DNA of 64,000 bases from Acorus gramineus. Its lineage: Eukaryota; Streptophyta; Magnoliopsida; Acorales; Acoraceae. The position numbers and the translations under genes were made by a program. Positions 34,921-46,619 of this stretch are shown in pieces (position 1 is the stretch's first letter; every line of letters starts with the position of its first letter). The notes under the pieces are model-generated. The model made no database searches, had not been told where the DNA came from, and worked only from the letters and a program-made list of their open reading frames with translations. The DNA lies in assembly GCA_030737835.1 (NCBI GenBank), contig CM060849.1:25738855-25802854 (forward strand). Direction: 5' to 3'.

Positions 34921-37524
34921 AGCAGATGTCCGTGGACAGGTCTATGGGTTGGCTAGGCCGGGCTATATTTTGTAAAAAAAAAGAAATCCTAAATAGCAAT
35001 CTAACCCAATTTTTTTAGAAAACCCCCAATAAAACCCAACCCATATTTTGTTCAAAACCCCCGAAACACTGGTCCAACCTATTTTTTTTTAGAAAAACCT
35101 CAAAACAACTTACTATATAAACTTCAATTTACCTAATTGAGTATTTTTTTTTCAAGCATATTTTGCAGCCGACCAGCCGTCAATGAATAAATCACCCCAT
35201 TTACCAACACCAAACAGTATGTATGAATTTGATTTTATTTGTAAATTTTCTTTAATTCTTTTGATTTATTATATGTTTTGTAGATGCATTTAGATATTTC
35301 ATATTTTGACAATGTTTGTTGGTGTGATTTTGAGTTCTTTTGATGAAAGATTGATTGGTGTCTAATAATATACCGCATATAAAATCACGGTATGCAATGG
35401 TAAGAATCAATGGGAATTTTTTTGTTAGCTTTTATGTTTTATTGACATTTATTTTATTCCAAATAAATGAGGAATTCTTCTTGATTATCTCAGTGCCTAA
35501 TAAGAAAACTAAATCAGAACTTTTTAAACTGAGTTTGTATTTGTGATTTTTTTTATATAACATTTGAGTTGTTTTTTTGGAATATCTTTTTTATGTAGGT
35601 TATAATTTTAGATGGATTTTAAGTGGAGGATTGTATTTCACTAAAAGAAAAGAAGAAAATATGGAGAGAATTTGCTGAAATTATTGATTCAGACTCGATA
35701 ATAGATGATTTCTACTATCTTTATTATATAGTTTTTTTAATTTCTCTGAGTTACTCTCGACTGAACTTTGATTATGAATTTCTCTACTTAGTATCTTTTT
35801 TTTTAATATAGTATTTGATTATTAGCTTTTGTATTAATGAACTTGTTTTGTTTTACTTAATCTTTTGATAAATTTATTTTATTTCAAGTGCATCATTTGA
35901 CTACCAAAATTTTTTTTTGATATTTTTATCAAGAGAAATTTTTTTTTATGAAAAGATTAATTCAGCCCACCCGAAAAAAGTGTCCTGGATGCGCCCCTGC
36001 ACATGTCAGTTTAACAACATGAGTAAAAAAACATAATCAGATTCCAATGATAGAGAAGATAAACAAACAATAGTTGAGATGTACATAGAAGTCCTTTTTA
36101 TTTGCTATTTCTACTCTATAATTGAATTGGAACAAAGGACCCAACATGATAAAAAAGAAATGAACCAAATTAACTAAATCAGCCAATCATGCCTTCATAA
36201 TTATTATTTTTTTATAGAAAATTTAAAAATTCTACCAGATCTAGCTTTTAAACCAGATTACTAAGTGGTAATTATTGGATGATGACATATTTAAAGAGAT
36301 AGACTAAATAAGATCATAACAAATAGTAGATTAAGAGTCTATTAAAAATTAAATTCCTTTTCTGGTATTTCTATTCTCTAACTGAATTGGCCACATATAA
36401 CTCAAATAAAAAAATAAAAAAACCAAGAATCAGGTAGAACATCCATGCATGCATTGATACCAAAAAAATAAAGAAATTACTCATATGGAATCAAGTGTAG
36501 GTTTTAAACAAGACTGTTCAATGTTAAATATTACATTCATATCAGAATTAATCAGTTCCACTAGGTAGAGCATAATATAAAGTAGAACAGTAGATTGATA
36601 GGCTATAATGTCCCTTCTTTTTTTGCGATCTGTACTCTGTAATTGATTTGGCCACACCAAATGCAAAAAAATGACCAACTTCACTAATAAATCATCATGA
36701 CTTAAAAGTGTTAAAGGAAAAGAATTACAACTTGCAACATATGAAGGTGTTGACATCTTAGATAAAATGGGGTCTCTGAGGACAGAGTAGAAGACAGTTT
36801 GATACCTACTCAAATTATTTAAACTTGAAGCAAAGCAGCATAGTAGACTGAATTTGAAAGTGTGAGAATTTATATTTTATGATATGAAAAGCATAAACAT
36901 ATATTTTTTAAAGGTCAACACAATTTTCCTAAATGGAAAAATTCATTGGGATTTTGGGAGCATACAATTTCCAATTGTGAGAGGTGAATGAAATGAAAGT
37001 GAGAAATTTTCTTATGCAATTTAAAAGAAATTTAAAATGAGTGGTGGTCTAAAATTAACAATTGCCATTAAGCCATTTCTAAAACAGATAAACCCAGCCC
37101 CTCAACGTTGAATCCCAATCCTTGGTGAACAAAGGTTTAATGACCAATTTGCGATATGAGTTGCTATCCTTGGAAATTTCTCCTATGAGTTGCTATCATT
37201 GAAAATTTCTCTATCGCTGTCATCTAAATTGTCCAGAATACAAAGCGATCATGAGAAGTATATATTAAATAAAGATGTGTAACCTTTCAATAGGTCAGAA
37301 TCCCATCTTTGTCCTCTCTAAAAAATTTTGTTCGGTATAGAATCATTCTTATACCTGGAATCTGATTGACTATTCGTTTATCAAGAGGGCTTCAACAGCA
37401 TGCTATGTTGCTCTAAAAAAAATCCACAGATTGAGGGTACAGGGAAATAGTTTGTAGATTTTAATGAAGAAAAATATAAACATGATCCAAAGATATTATG
37501 GAAGTTAACCCACAAAATGATATA
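34921..37524. other. Intergenic DNA between array units 1 and 2, left part
   Basis: No gene is seen. 34.93-35.11 kb holds repeated aaaacccaacc phrases, probably a decayed element. A hAT-type terminus ends at 35999, described separately. 36.0-37.52 kb is AT-rich with nothing recognised. Confidence 0.5.
35955..35999. mobile_element. Terminus of a CAGGGGCG-type hAT element
   Basis: Reading inwards from 35999 the sequence is CAGGGGCGCATCCAGGACAC and then a cgggtgggct phrase. This matches the terminus at 48537 (CAGGGGCGGAGTGAGCAC, then agggtggact). The partner end was not found. Confidence 0.5.
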
Positions 37525-38148
37525 GGGTTGTTCTATTTGAGTCCCTCAAAATTATAAGTAAACACCGCTTATTAATAAGCTCTTCACATTTTCATAATTT
37601 AATTTAAAAACCCCTCATATATTAATTCTATATTTAAACAATAAGTAAGCCCCTCTCATATCAAACCCTATCTCTTACCATTACGACTCCCCAAAAACTC
37701 GATCTCTCACAAATTCAACTTCTCCACATACAAAAATGATTTTTTTTATTAATATTTATCCAATCAAACATATGTATTTATTTTATTTTTTTGGTAAAAA
37801 TTAAAATAAACAATTATAAAAAAATTTACATCGACCATATACAAAAAAAAAAATTGAAATCCACATTTATATGTATCTATTTAATTTCAATTGGAGCATA
37901 CATTGAGGCCACATTGATGCCCAAGTATAATTCACCTCTTTTATAAATAAATATATAAATAAATAAATTTAAATGAGATGGGGATTATGCTTATTAAAAG
38001 AATTTTAACTAAAGATTTTATCAAAAAATTAGGTGGGCTTACTTATTTGGGGGTGTACTTATTAGGAAAATCTAAATGGATCTTTGATAACAAAATCCAT
38101 TTAAGAGGGGCTTACTTACAATTTTGAGGGGTTCAAATAGAACCACCC
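37525..38148. mobile_element. Non-autonomous MULE (624 bp)
   Basis: Left end GGGTTGTTCTATTTGAGTCC and inward-reading right end GGGTGGTTCTATTTGAACCC. The match continues as cctcaaaatt(a/g)taagtaa, and similar phrases (taagcccctct, aataagtaagcccc) recur further in. Flanks aatgatata (37516-37524) and aattatata (38149-38157) match at 8 of 9 bases, consistent with a Mutator-like insertion. The interior is AT-rich and non-coding. Confidence 0.8.
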
Positions 38149-38157
38149 AATTATATA

Positions 38158-39590
38158 ATATCGACTCTCTCAACATTCAATATAAGAAATAAAGAATATA
38201 CTAATTCTTCACGTGTCATTTGCGCAACAATGAAGCATTTATTAATGCACAATGGCTATGAAAGTGTACAAACAAACTTTATGCATCATTTGAGCATGTA
38301 AGATAAGATGCTAAAAAATAAAACATCATCTGTAAATACCATGGTCAAGTTAGATGCATGTTCTTGAACACTCAAGGTAGCATATCGCCCTGCCACAGGA
38401 AAAAATCACTTGTGATTAGAAAATCGTATTGATTGTGCCGATAGCAACCAATTTCTGCAACTGGGGAAGATTTGGATGATAGGATATGATTTTATCAAAA
38501 AAAAATAATTTAAAAACTAATACAGAATTGGATGATGTTAATTGAATTGGATGAAAACAGAGGTTAAAAAAATAACCGGATAAAATATTTTGATTTTATT
38601 AGAAAATCATCTTTAGTATAACCCAAGCCCTTTCAGATTCTACAATGACAAAAAAAAATTCCTCTTTTTTTTTTTTAAAAAAATGTGATGGTTAGTGTTT
38701 GTTATAATTTATTTGTTGTATTTCAGATTCCAAATAAATAAATAAATAAATGCATGAAAAAAAGCATCAAAAGTGAAGTTAAATCATATCAAGAGAATAC
38801 CCTATCCTGCTACCTTCTCTAGCAAGTGTTACAATGCATCTCCGAGAAGCCTCCTCTCCCTTGGCCTTCTCTCTTTCTCTGTTTGGATATTTGTTTGGAG
38901 GGGATCTGTTAGTAAATGAAAAGAGACAAAAAAATAAATCACAGAAGGTGAATGATTTGGAAAGATTAAAAATTAATTTTGAAAGAGAGTGGAAGAGTTA
39001 TAGCATTTGCCGAGAGAAGGAATGGAAGGTAGAACGACACATTGTCTTTGAATTGTAATGTTATTTTTGCAATAAGCGGGCCATTGAAAGAGAAGAATGA
39101 ATGCAAGAGATGAAAAGGCTTTCATGGATAGTGTAATTCAGTGTATTAATTTCATTTGGATGGGGATGGGATTTCAGAAATTGATAAGGGTAAAATTATC
39201 AAATGAAGGTTTTTCCGGTTAAAAGACTTTTAAAGGTAATATATATATAAATATAGATATTGATATGGATATAAATATAGATATAAATTAAGGTTCTGTT
39301 TGGGTGTGCGGTCTACACCGACCGCTTTTGTAAATACTATGTTGATTTTGAAAAGCGTTTTTTTTTTGCACGTTTCATGATATGGGTTTTTAACACATTA
39401 AATGTCCACCGTGATATATCAAGTATGGAACGCCAAAGATGGTTTGGATGGACGTTTTGACTTTCTCAGTTTCCTGGACACAGAAGAGGGCTAAACCTCA
39501 GTGCCAAACACAACATTAGAGTTTTGACAACACTTAGGGTGTTTGAATGTGAGGTTGAAACACTAAGATTATTAAAATCTTATGTTTCAA
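38158..39590. other. Intergenic DNA, no gene
   Basis: AT-rich. The plus-strand reading frame 38834-39058 has no family features. 39290-39560 starts ttaaggttctgtttgggtgtg and contains gtgccaaacacaac, suggestive of a MITE, but the ends do not pair well. Confidence 0.45.
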
Positions 39591-39597
39591 ACTCAAT

Positions 39598-40260
39598 TTT
39601 TTTTTTTTGAGAAAGATGGTCATTATCATTAAATATTTGTAATAACAATGCCTGAATTGGAGGTGAGAGGAAGAGAAGAAAGCAAAACATTAACAACAAA
39701 ATAAAGTTTTCGCGCACCGAGTGTAAACGCACATAGGCTTACTCCTCTACAGTTAAGCGATTCTCTTCCACTCGCACCCTGCTAGCTCCTGCTAGGTGCA
39801 CACCCTAGTCTCTCAGGAATTGTGATGCGAGCTGCCATAAATTTTCGAAGTAGAATCAGTGCCCCTTGAATACCACCTCATTCCTGCACAGCCATCGCCC
39901 AAGCGCAAGCCGACACAATCGATCGAAGTACGTTGCCCTTGCACGTTCTGTCTTTGCGCTCCACCACCGTCGACCCTGCCTGCCACAACGTCTCCACCGT
40001 GTCTATTGCCGAAAAGAGAGGAGAGAGCGTCACGAACGTGGACCACAGCCGCGCCACGATTTGGCAAGCCCCAAACAAGTGGTCAATGGACTCCGCTTCT
40101 GAACAACTGAATGGGCAGTCCGTATTCATGTCGTGAACCCATTGTGCACGCCTTGCTTTCGTTACCAACCACTTTTGGTACAGAAGCCACAAGAAACATT
40201 TCAACTTGAGTGGTATTTTCCACCCCCAGATATCTACGACTTTCTGCAGCATCCCAGGGT
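39598..40260 (-). mobile_element. LINE 3' fragment (zf-RVT domain) with poly(A) tail
   Basis: The minus strand reads WGWKIPLKLKCFLWLLYQKW and then CPFSCSEAESIDHLFGAC, the conserved zf-RVT segment of plant LINEs. A frameshift follows into SSLFGNRHGGDVVAGRVDGG. The 3' end on this strand is ccatctttctc followed by a 12-A tract (plus-strand T tract 39598-39609), the typical LINE tail. The copy is 5'-truncated at about 40260, within the zf-RVT region. No target-site duplication was recognised. Confidence 0.85.
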
Positions 40261-40371
40261 CAGGTACTATTATAATATATAACCAATTTAATTTGAATAT
40301 GAATTTGAGAATTTTTAATTTTTTAAAAACAGAATCTACCTAAACTCATATCTAAACGGACCCTTAGTTCC

Positions 40372-41080
40372 GTATGTCTTCCATGTGTTAGTTCATAAGA
40401 TCCTACTACAGTTAAGCCTGTCAATCGGACGGATACGGACCGGATAGGCCCATATCCGTATCCGTATCCGAAAAAATATCCGTATCCGATATCCGACGGA
40501 TATTCCAAAACCCATATCCGTATCCGATCCGAAAATCCGGATACGGATTCGGATAATATCCAAAATATCCGAACCAGATTAAAATATAAAAAATTTATAA
40601 AATCTTAAGTCCTAACATGGTTAAATAGGTGTCCACTAAAGACATAAAAACACAAATCTTAATATAGTTAAATAAGTATTCAACATGGTTAAATAGGTTT
40701 GTGTTTTGTCCAAGATCATGAGCCATTGGATTTTCATCTAAAGATTGAAACTAATTTTAACATATATAAATAAAATAACAGATCCGATCCGATCCGAAAA
40801 TTTTCGGATACGGATTATTTAGTTCGGATACGGATACGGATTTTCGGATATCGGATATTTTATGTATTTTCAGATACGGATTCGGATCGGATACGGATAT
40901 TTTTTCGGATAATTGACAGGCTTAACTACAGTACAAATCAATCACAATGGAATCTTTACCATTCGATGATTACGACTTACAACAAAAATTCAATCACAAT
41001 AAATTTATGTGGTTAAGACTAAAGAGAGAACATACAATGCAAATATCAAAATATTGCGTATACGGGAAACTTAAACGTAT
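40372..41080. repeat. Duplicated 3' flank of CYP72A unit 2, split by a hAT element
   Basis: Same series as 30440-30640 (gtcttccatgtgttagttca, then tcctactaca ... acaaatcaatcacaatgg, aatttatgtgg, atattgcgtatac). A 512-bp element interrupts it at 40413-40924. It marks the left edge of array unit 2. Confidence 0.85.
40413..40924. mobile_element. hAT non-autonomous element with ggatacgg arrays
   Basis: A 512-bp element whose termini read TAAGCCTGTCAAT from both ends. Perfect 8-bp target-site duplication actacagt at 40405-40412 and 40925-40932, the hAT hallmark. Subterminal blocks (40425-40575 and 40780-40905) are arrays of atccgtatccg / cggatacggat around an AT-rich core. Three other units of the P450 array (30.49, 48.49 and 52.88 kb) show the same site without the element, so it inserted after the duplications. 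No transposase is encoded. Confidence 0.93.
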
Positions 41081-41214
41081 ATAATTGTCTATTAGTTCAA
41101 GACAAGCATACTTGATTACACTGCTTTAATTATAAATAAACAAACCAATTGAGTATAATTTTAAATTCATGATTTTAACTTCAATACAACTGTATAAGTA
41201 ATAGAGAATCATAA

Positions 41215-44200
41215 TCAAAGCCTATGCAGTAAAATTTGAGCACCATGTTGTGGTTGAAGAATAAGAACAGTGTGAGGGGCGTGAGCATATGTTGGGGAGA
41301 GTTCAAAAGAGAAATTCTGCAATATCATGGCCAAGGCCAACTTAGCTTCTATCAGAGCAAAGCTTTGTCCGATGCATATGCGTGGACCCCCTCCAAATGG
41401 GTAGAAAGCAATATGTTTCCTCGATGCCTTGGCAATGCCTTCAGAAAATCTCATAGGTTTGAATTCATTGGCATCGTCGCCCCAATATTCAGGATCATGG
41501 TGAATGGATAGCATGGGAATTACCAGCTGAACATCTGGTGGGAAGGTTACCTTTCCAAGTTTCATTTCCTTGTAGGTGCGACGAACGAGGAAGGCCACTG
41601 GTGGGTATAGTCTGAGGACCTCATACAAAATCATTGTTACCTGCAAATGATAGATATCTTGTGTTAATTATGAAATGAACAACAACAATTGATTATGGAT
41701 ACCATTAATACACTCACAATCTTTAAGTGGTGTAGGCCCTCATAGTCTGGTTTGTTATCTCCAAATACTTCCAAGACCTCTTGTCGTGCACGTGACTGCC
41801 ACTCTGGATGGATACTCAGGAGAATGACTGTCCATGTGAGTAGGTTAGTTGTGGTCTCCTGTCCAGCTAAGTAAAACAATTTGCACTCGTCAATGACTTC
41901 ATCAACTGTCATGGCGAGACTTTTGGAGTCCTGTTCTTGACCTAGCTTGAAATTGGATTCTATTAGTATTCCCAACAAGTCGTCATTATAGACATCTCCC
42001 ATTTTCATTGCCTTCATTCTCTTACTAATAAGACCGCCTAGGATTCTCCGAATCTCTTTATCAATTTTTCTAATTTTATTATTCCTTTTGGTGGGCAGAA
42101 ACCTGCAATGGCAAACAGAGAGAAAAGCCAATTTTAGTAGTGATATGATGAAACATGATAGAAAAAGTAAACTAGTGATATGATGAAAACAAGATATCCT
42201 ATTCATCAACCACTTGAAACAATAAACCTAAGAACAAGAAAACTAATGCTGTTCAATTCCAAGAAACAATATTTTTTACATATATTTTCATCATTTACTT
42301 TGACTTTCTCAAATTTGCAAATATCTTTACCATCAGATAAATAAATACGTTAAGAGAATACATTTTCTCCAAAATAACTCATGAATGTCTTGTATTGTTG
42401 CATATGTCAACTTGATGAGGGGCGATATTATGTATTTTAAAGATATCATTGAGAGTTTATAAATGCTCAAATTTATTTGTCACCAGCTTCAAAGTACTAA
42501 AAGCTCCATCTCAATTGTCCATATAGATTTTCCATGTGACTACTTCAGCATTAGAAGCTCATCTCCTATGCATATATGTTTTTTCGTTTCTTTTTTGTTG
42601 AACTCCAAACGAATAACCCTTTTCTCAGAGAAACTCGATTGCGAACTAACCCATTTTTGAAAATTCAAATACTCTAGCATGACAATGAACACCGACAAGC
42701 TTAGAAATGAATTTAAGAGAACTTCAGCTCAATGACCAGATGACGCATGAGATCCATGAAATTATGCTGCTGGCTTTTATAATTTACCAACATTGATTCT
42801 GTTAGTTTTTTCCATTCAGATAGGCAGACAGTCGAAAAGGATAGAAAGGGAGAAAGCCCACCTATAACCTGGAATTGGTAGGAACTGAATGATCTCCACA
42901 ATAAGTTCAGCAAGCTCATGTTGGAGTTGGAAAATTCTCCTCCCTTCTTCATAGCTGCTGCCGAAGGCAGTCCGGGAGATTACATCCCCCGTGAGGTTCT
43001 GTAGTTCCGGCCACACGTCCAATTCACAATGTTCTTCGCCAGATGAATCCACCAATTTCTTCCATCTGTTGATCAGCTCAATGCAACTAGTAGAAAACGC
43101 AGGCATCATTAACTGAAGTAAAGAAAGAACAATCAGACTGGGCACAGTTCATATCATTTGTTGCATTACAAGTCTAATTTAAATTTTAATATTTGTACTT
43201 TAAGCGGGACATGACCTTCAACTTCTCTTGATGGAAGGCGGGATTTATGATCCTCCGATGCTTTGCCCACTTCTCACCATCGTAGCCTAGAAGACCTGAG
43301 GCCAACAACCGCACAACAGGGAAGCTTTTTGGCTTCGCAAAATGACCAAACTTGTTTGATAGAATCTCTCTAACCAGCTCTGGATCATTGACGACCACTC
43401 TGGGTATGGGTCCTAACCATGTAAAACACATTTTGCCTGCATCATATTGAAGAATCACAGCCAGGTCAATTTGGTGAAGATTGAGCATCAAATCCAATTG
43501 GAGATTGTTAGAATAAAGGAAAGGGAATGCTTGTTATTATATTAGAGGAGCCAAATGCTCTATTTATAGATACATAGAGGAAAACCTAAAATACCAGAAA
43601 AGGAAACTAGGAAAACTAGAAAACTAATAATATCACAATAATGATAATAAAGATATAATATTCTCCTAATAATTATTCTTTAACACCCTTTCCCAAACTC
43701 TGAATGGTAGAATCCTTAGAGTTTGCACAAAATTAAGAAGGTGGCGGAGGCTGGAAACAGTGACAGGCGGGCAGGGCAGAGCACGACGCGGTAGATGCGC
43801 CACATGGCGCAGCAGGGGCACGTGCAGGAAAGGCAGGGGCGCGTGCAGGTAAGACAGGGGCGCAGCACAGCGCGGGAGGGGCGTAGAGATGGGCCCGAAC
43901 ATGCACGTGAACGGCGCGGATAGCGTGAAGAACAAAGAGAGAGAACAAAGAGCTCACATAAAGGAAGATGTGTGCAAGATTGCACGGAGAGCGTAAGAAG
44001 GCGGTCAATGCCACAGGGAGATGTGTGAAGGTGTGCAAGGGGATTCGCGAGATTTAACGGAGAACCAAGGCGCGGCAGGGCGCGGGCAAGGTTGATCTAG
44101 GCGTGGCTGGGAAGGGCTGCGCGACGCGGCAGGGCAGATCCAGGCGCGGCTGGGCAGGGCTGCTCATCGCGGCAGGGTAGCGACAGGCCAGATTCAGGTA

Positions 44201-46492
44201 CGGCTGGGCAGAACTGCACGATGGGGCAGGGCAGATCCAGGCACGGCTTGACAAGGCTGCGCATCGCGGCAGTGCAGCGGCAGGCCAGATCCAGGCAAGG
44301 CTGGGCATGGCTGCGTGACGCGGCAGGGTAGATCCAGGCACGGCTGGGGAAGGCTGCGCGACGCGGCAGGGCAGACCCAGGCTCGGCTGGGCAGGGCTGC
44401 GCGACGCGGCAGAGCAGATCTAGGCATGGCTGGGCAGGGCAGTGACGTGGCAGGGCAGATCCAGACATGGCTGGGTAGGGCTGCGCGACGCGACGTGGCA
44501 GGGCAGATCTAGGCAGGGCTGCGCATCGTGACAGTGTAGATACAAGCACGGCTGGGCAGGGCTGTGCGACGCAGCAGGGCAGATCCAGGCATGGCTGGGC
44601 AGGGTTGTGCAGGGCACATCAGTAGGGCTGGCAGGGCACCACGGCAGGGCTGGCAGGGTGGAAGTGTAGAACAACGAAAAAAAAATTATGGGTACCAAAT
44701 GTCCTCCCTCGCTTCGATTGAACACTCCTCAATCAAAGCGGGGAAGAAGAAGAAAAAACTTTTGTGGATCTAGGGTTTTTGGGGTGGCTCTTATACCATG
44801 TTAGAATAAAGGAAATAGAATTCTTGTTATTGTATTAGATGAGCCAAATGATCTATTTATAGATACGTAGAGGAAAACCTAAAAAATACCAGAAAAGGAA
44901 ACTAAGAAAACTAGGAAACTAATAATATCACAATAATGATAATAAAGACATAATATTTTCTTAATAATTATTCTTTAACAGAGATAAAGAATCAGGTGGG
45001 CATAATGAAGGGCTGTGTGGGTATACTTAATGAAGATGCAATTGGGTAAATCTCGGTATACCACTTTAACAATCCTTAATTTATCAGAGTAATTTAGTGA
45101 TCAAGCATCCTCAAATAATAAGCATGATTAAGTAGTATAAATCCACAAGACCTCCAGAGCAAGATAACATAATCCAGGATCTGAACAACAATCATAAAAG
45201 AAAATACAATATTCTAATACATTGAAATTATTAAAAGGCCCATCAAAGCAACTGTATAGGTCCTCAAAACTAACAGCATGAAAGAGACAAAACACGTATT
45301 TGAATGAAACATAAGAACTGGAACTCCGTGTCTCCATGAACTAGAAACTAACAGCATGATAGAATCTCCAGCGGCACTACTAACTAAATCAACAATCATG
45401 CATCCAAACCATTTTTTCTTGAATTGCTAGCATGATAGGGAAAGATGTTACAATCACACTTTTAAGTACTAATAATCCACTTGAATACTAACCAAATAAA
45501 GGGAAAATTTCCTTGCAATGCATAGGATAGAAAAATAACGCAGTGTGCGGTAAAAGGATTCATTTTGCATCAAGGTCCCCAAAATACACCTTGAATCAAC
45601 AAGGTACTCCTCGAAATCACAATGAAGAAACCACAGAACTGATAATTTTTACTGATTCAAAAGTTGTTCTCATACAGAAGTAGTGACACCCTTTTTATAG
45701 GCCACAGATACCAACGACATACTCCCCTAAAAATTGTAAACACAAACTTTAGTATGGAAATATTTTTAAGTCACTAAACACAAACTTTGTTAAGATGGTA
45801 AAATGCACTCTTATTGACAATTATTTGAAATCTACTACAAATAAAAACACCCTAATAAAATCTTAAAAATCTGAAATATCCTAAAAATCACAAATTCACA
45901 TATCACTAATAAAATTTGATTATTATAACTCTAAATAAAGAAAATTTTATCAAAATAATACATTAAAAAAGAAATTTTGGCTTTTTTTCTCCAGCAAATT
46001 ATTGGAAACTTGCCTTACATCCAGAAAACATATAAGAAAATAAATCATGTCAAATCAATGGGTGAAAACACAGGTTCAATGAGAATTAAAATCGGTTAGT
46101 TTCGATACAATCAAATAGAAAAACCCACCCAACATATCAATACTTGCAATAATCAGAGAACATCAACCAAACAGAACAGAAAAACAAACAGAGATGATGG
46201 GTGTGCTCATATTACCATGGGTCTTCACGAGTTGATCAAAGAGAGGGGTGACGCGTGGCACGATGTCGTGCGTCAAAGGTATGGGTTTCAACTTGGCCTC
46301 ACTCATCAGACGGGCGTTCTCCCTCAGGTCCCCCATCAGGAACTTGTAAGGAGAGCCTCTGATGCCTTGGTCGTGGAGGAGCCTCTCCAGCTTCTTTGGC
46401 TCCAACCACACCCACTTCACATACTTCAGTAGCCATGACAAGATCACAACAACACATGAAACATAAACAAGAGCAGCAATTGGAGCTCCCAT
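41215..46492 (-). CDS. CYP72A: Cytochrome P450 CYP72A, array copy 2
   Basis: Exons 46492-46216, 43436-43216, 43112-42862, 42102-41718 and 41640-41215 total 1560 nt (519 residues), all GT-AG and in the same phases as copies 1 and 3. It has the membrane anchor with [21 protein letters not shown]-helix AGQETT, ExxR (YEVLRLYPP) and an intact heme signature [10 protein letters not shown] with Cys467. One oddity: the PERF motif reads P-M-R-F (Met441); the Arg of the E-R-R triad is kept, so activity need not be lost. By eye it is much closer to copy 1 than to copy 3, in exons and in intron 1. Intron 1 is 2.78 kb because a 1475-bp LTR element sits in it, in the same orientation as the gene. On motif grounds this is the copy most likely to be functional, provided intron 1 is spliced efficiently. 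Confidence 0.93.
44070..44620. repeat. GC-rich 43-bp minisatellite inside the LTR element
   Basis: About 12 imperfect copies of a ~43-base unit typified by gcggcagggcagatccaggc followed by acggctgggcagggctgcgcgac. Some copies have short insertions (for example extra gcgacag/gcggcag blocks at 44178 and 44273) or deletions. The array stands out strongly against AT-rich surroundings. On the minus strand it stays open in several frames ([14 protein letters not shown]-like repeats) purely because of its composition; I do not regard it as a gene. Confidence 0.85.
44710..44740. other. 12-bp stem hairpin near the LTR element's primer-binding site
   Basis: cgcttcgattga, loop acactcc, tcaatcaaagcg: a 12-bp stem with one mismatch and a 7-base loop. 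It lies 58 bases inside the 5' LTR of the element, in the leader next to the primer-binding site, where retroelements often carry dimerisation or packaging structures. Function is inference only. Confidence 0.5.
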
Positions 46493-46537
46493 CTCTCCTT
46501 TCAAAATCTAGCTTTTACTTCCACGATGTGTTTCCTT

Positions 46538-46547
46538 GTTATATAGG
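46538..46547 (-). promoter_or_regulatory. TATA box of CYP72A copy 2
   Basis: Gene-strand cctatataac lies ~46-55 bases before the MGAP start codon, the same place as in copies 1 and 3. Confidence 0.5.
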
Positions 46548-46619
46548 AGATGGACTCTTGGAAGATTGGAGAACACCGTCTTATTTTAGGTTCATGTCAT
46601 TTTCTGCCCTCTGACTATT

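Larger units (their letters stand above)
43506..44980 (-). mobile_element. Non-autonomous LTR retrotransposon (TRIM/LARD-like) in CYP72A intron 1
   Basis: Complete 1475-bp element on the minus strand. LTRs are 44799-44980 (182 bp, 5' LTR) and 43506-43685 (180 bp, 3' LTR), both TG...CA. Perfect 5-bp target-site duplication gagat at 43501-43505 and 44981-44985. In the element's sense the 5' LTR is followed at once by TGGTATAAGAGCC, a near match to the initiator-tRNA-Met primer-binding site TGGTATCAGAGC. The 3' LTR is preceded by a polypurine tract, gggaaaggg. The LTRs differ by about 12 substitutions and one 2-bp indel by hand alignment, so the insertion is not recent. The internal ~1.1 kb has no gag or pol, only GC-rich DNA with a 43-bp minisatellite. 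Copies 1 and 3 carry the uninterrupted site (ccaattggagat(a/c)aagag/aatc). Confidence 0.95.

Noticed and set aside
43666-44549. Several Pro/Ala/Cys-rich minus-strand frames of 90-150 codons
   Set aside because: They arise from the 43-bp GC-rich minisatellite inside the LTR element; open in multiple frames only because of composition.
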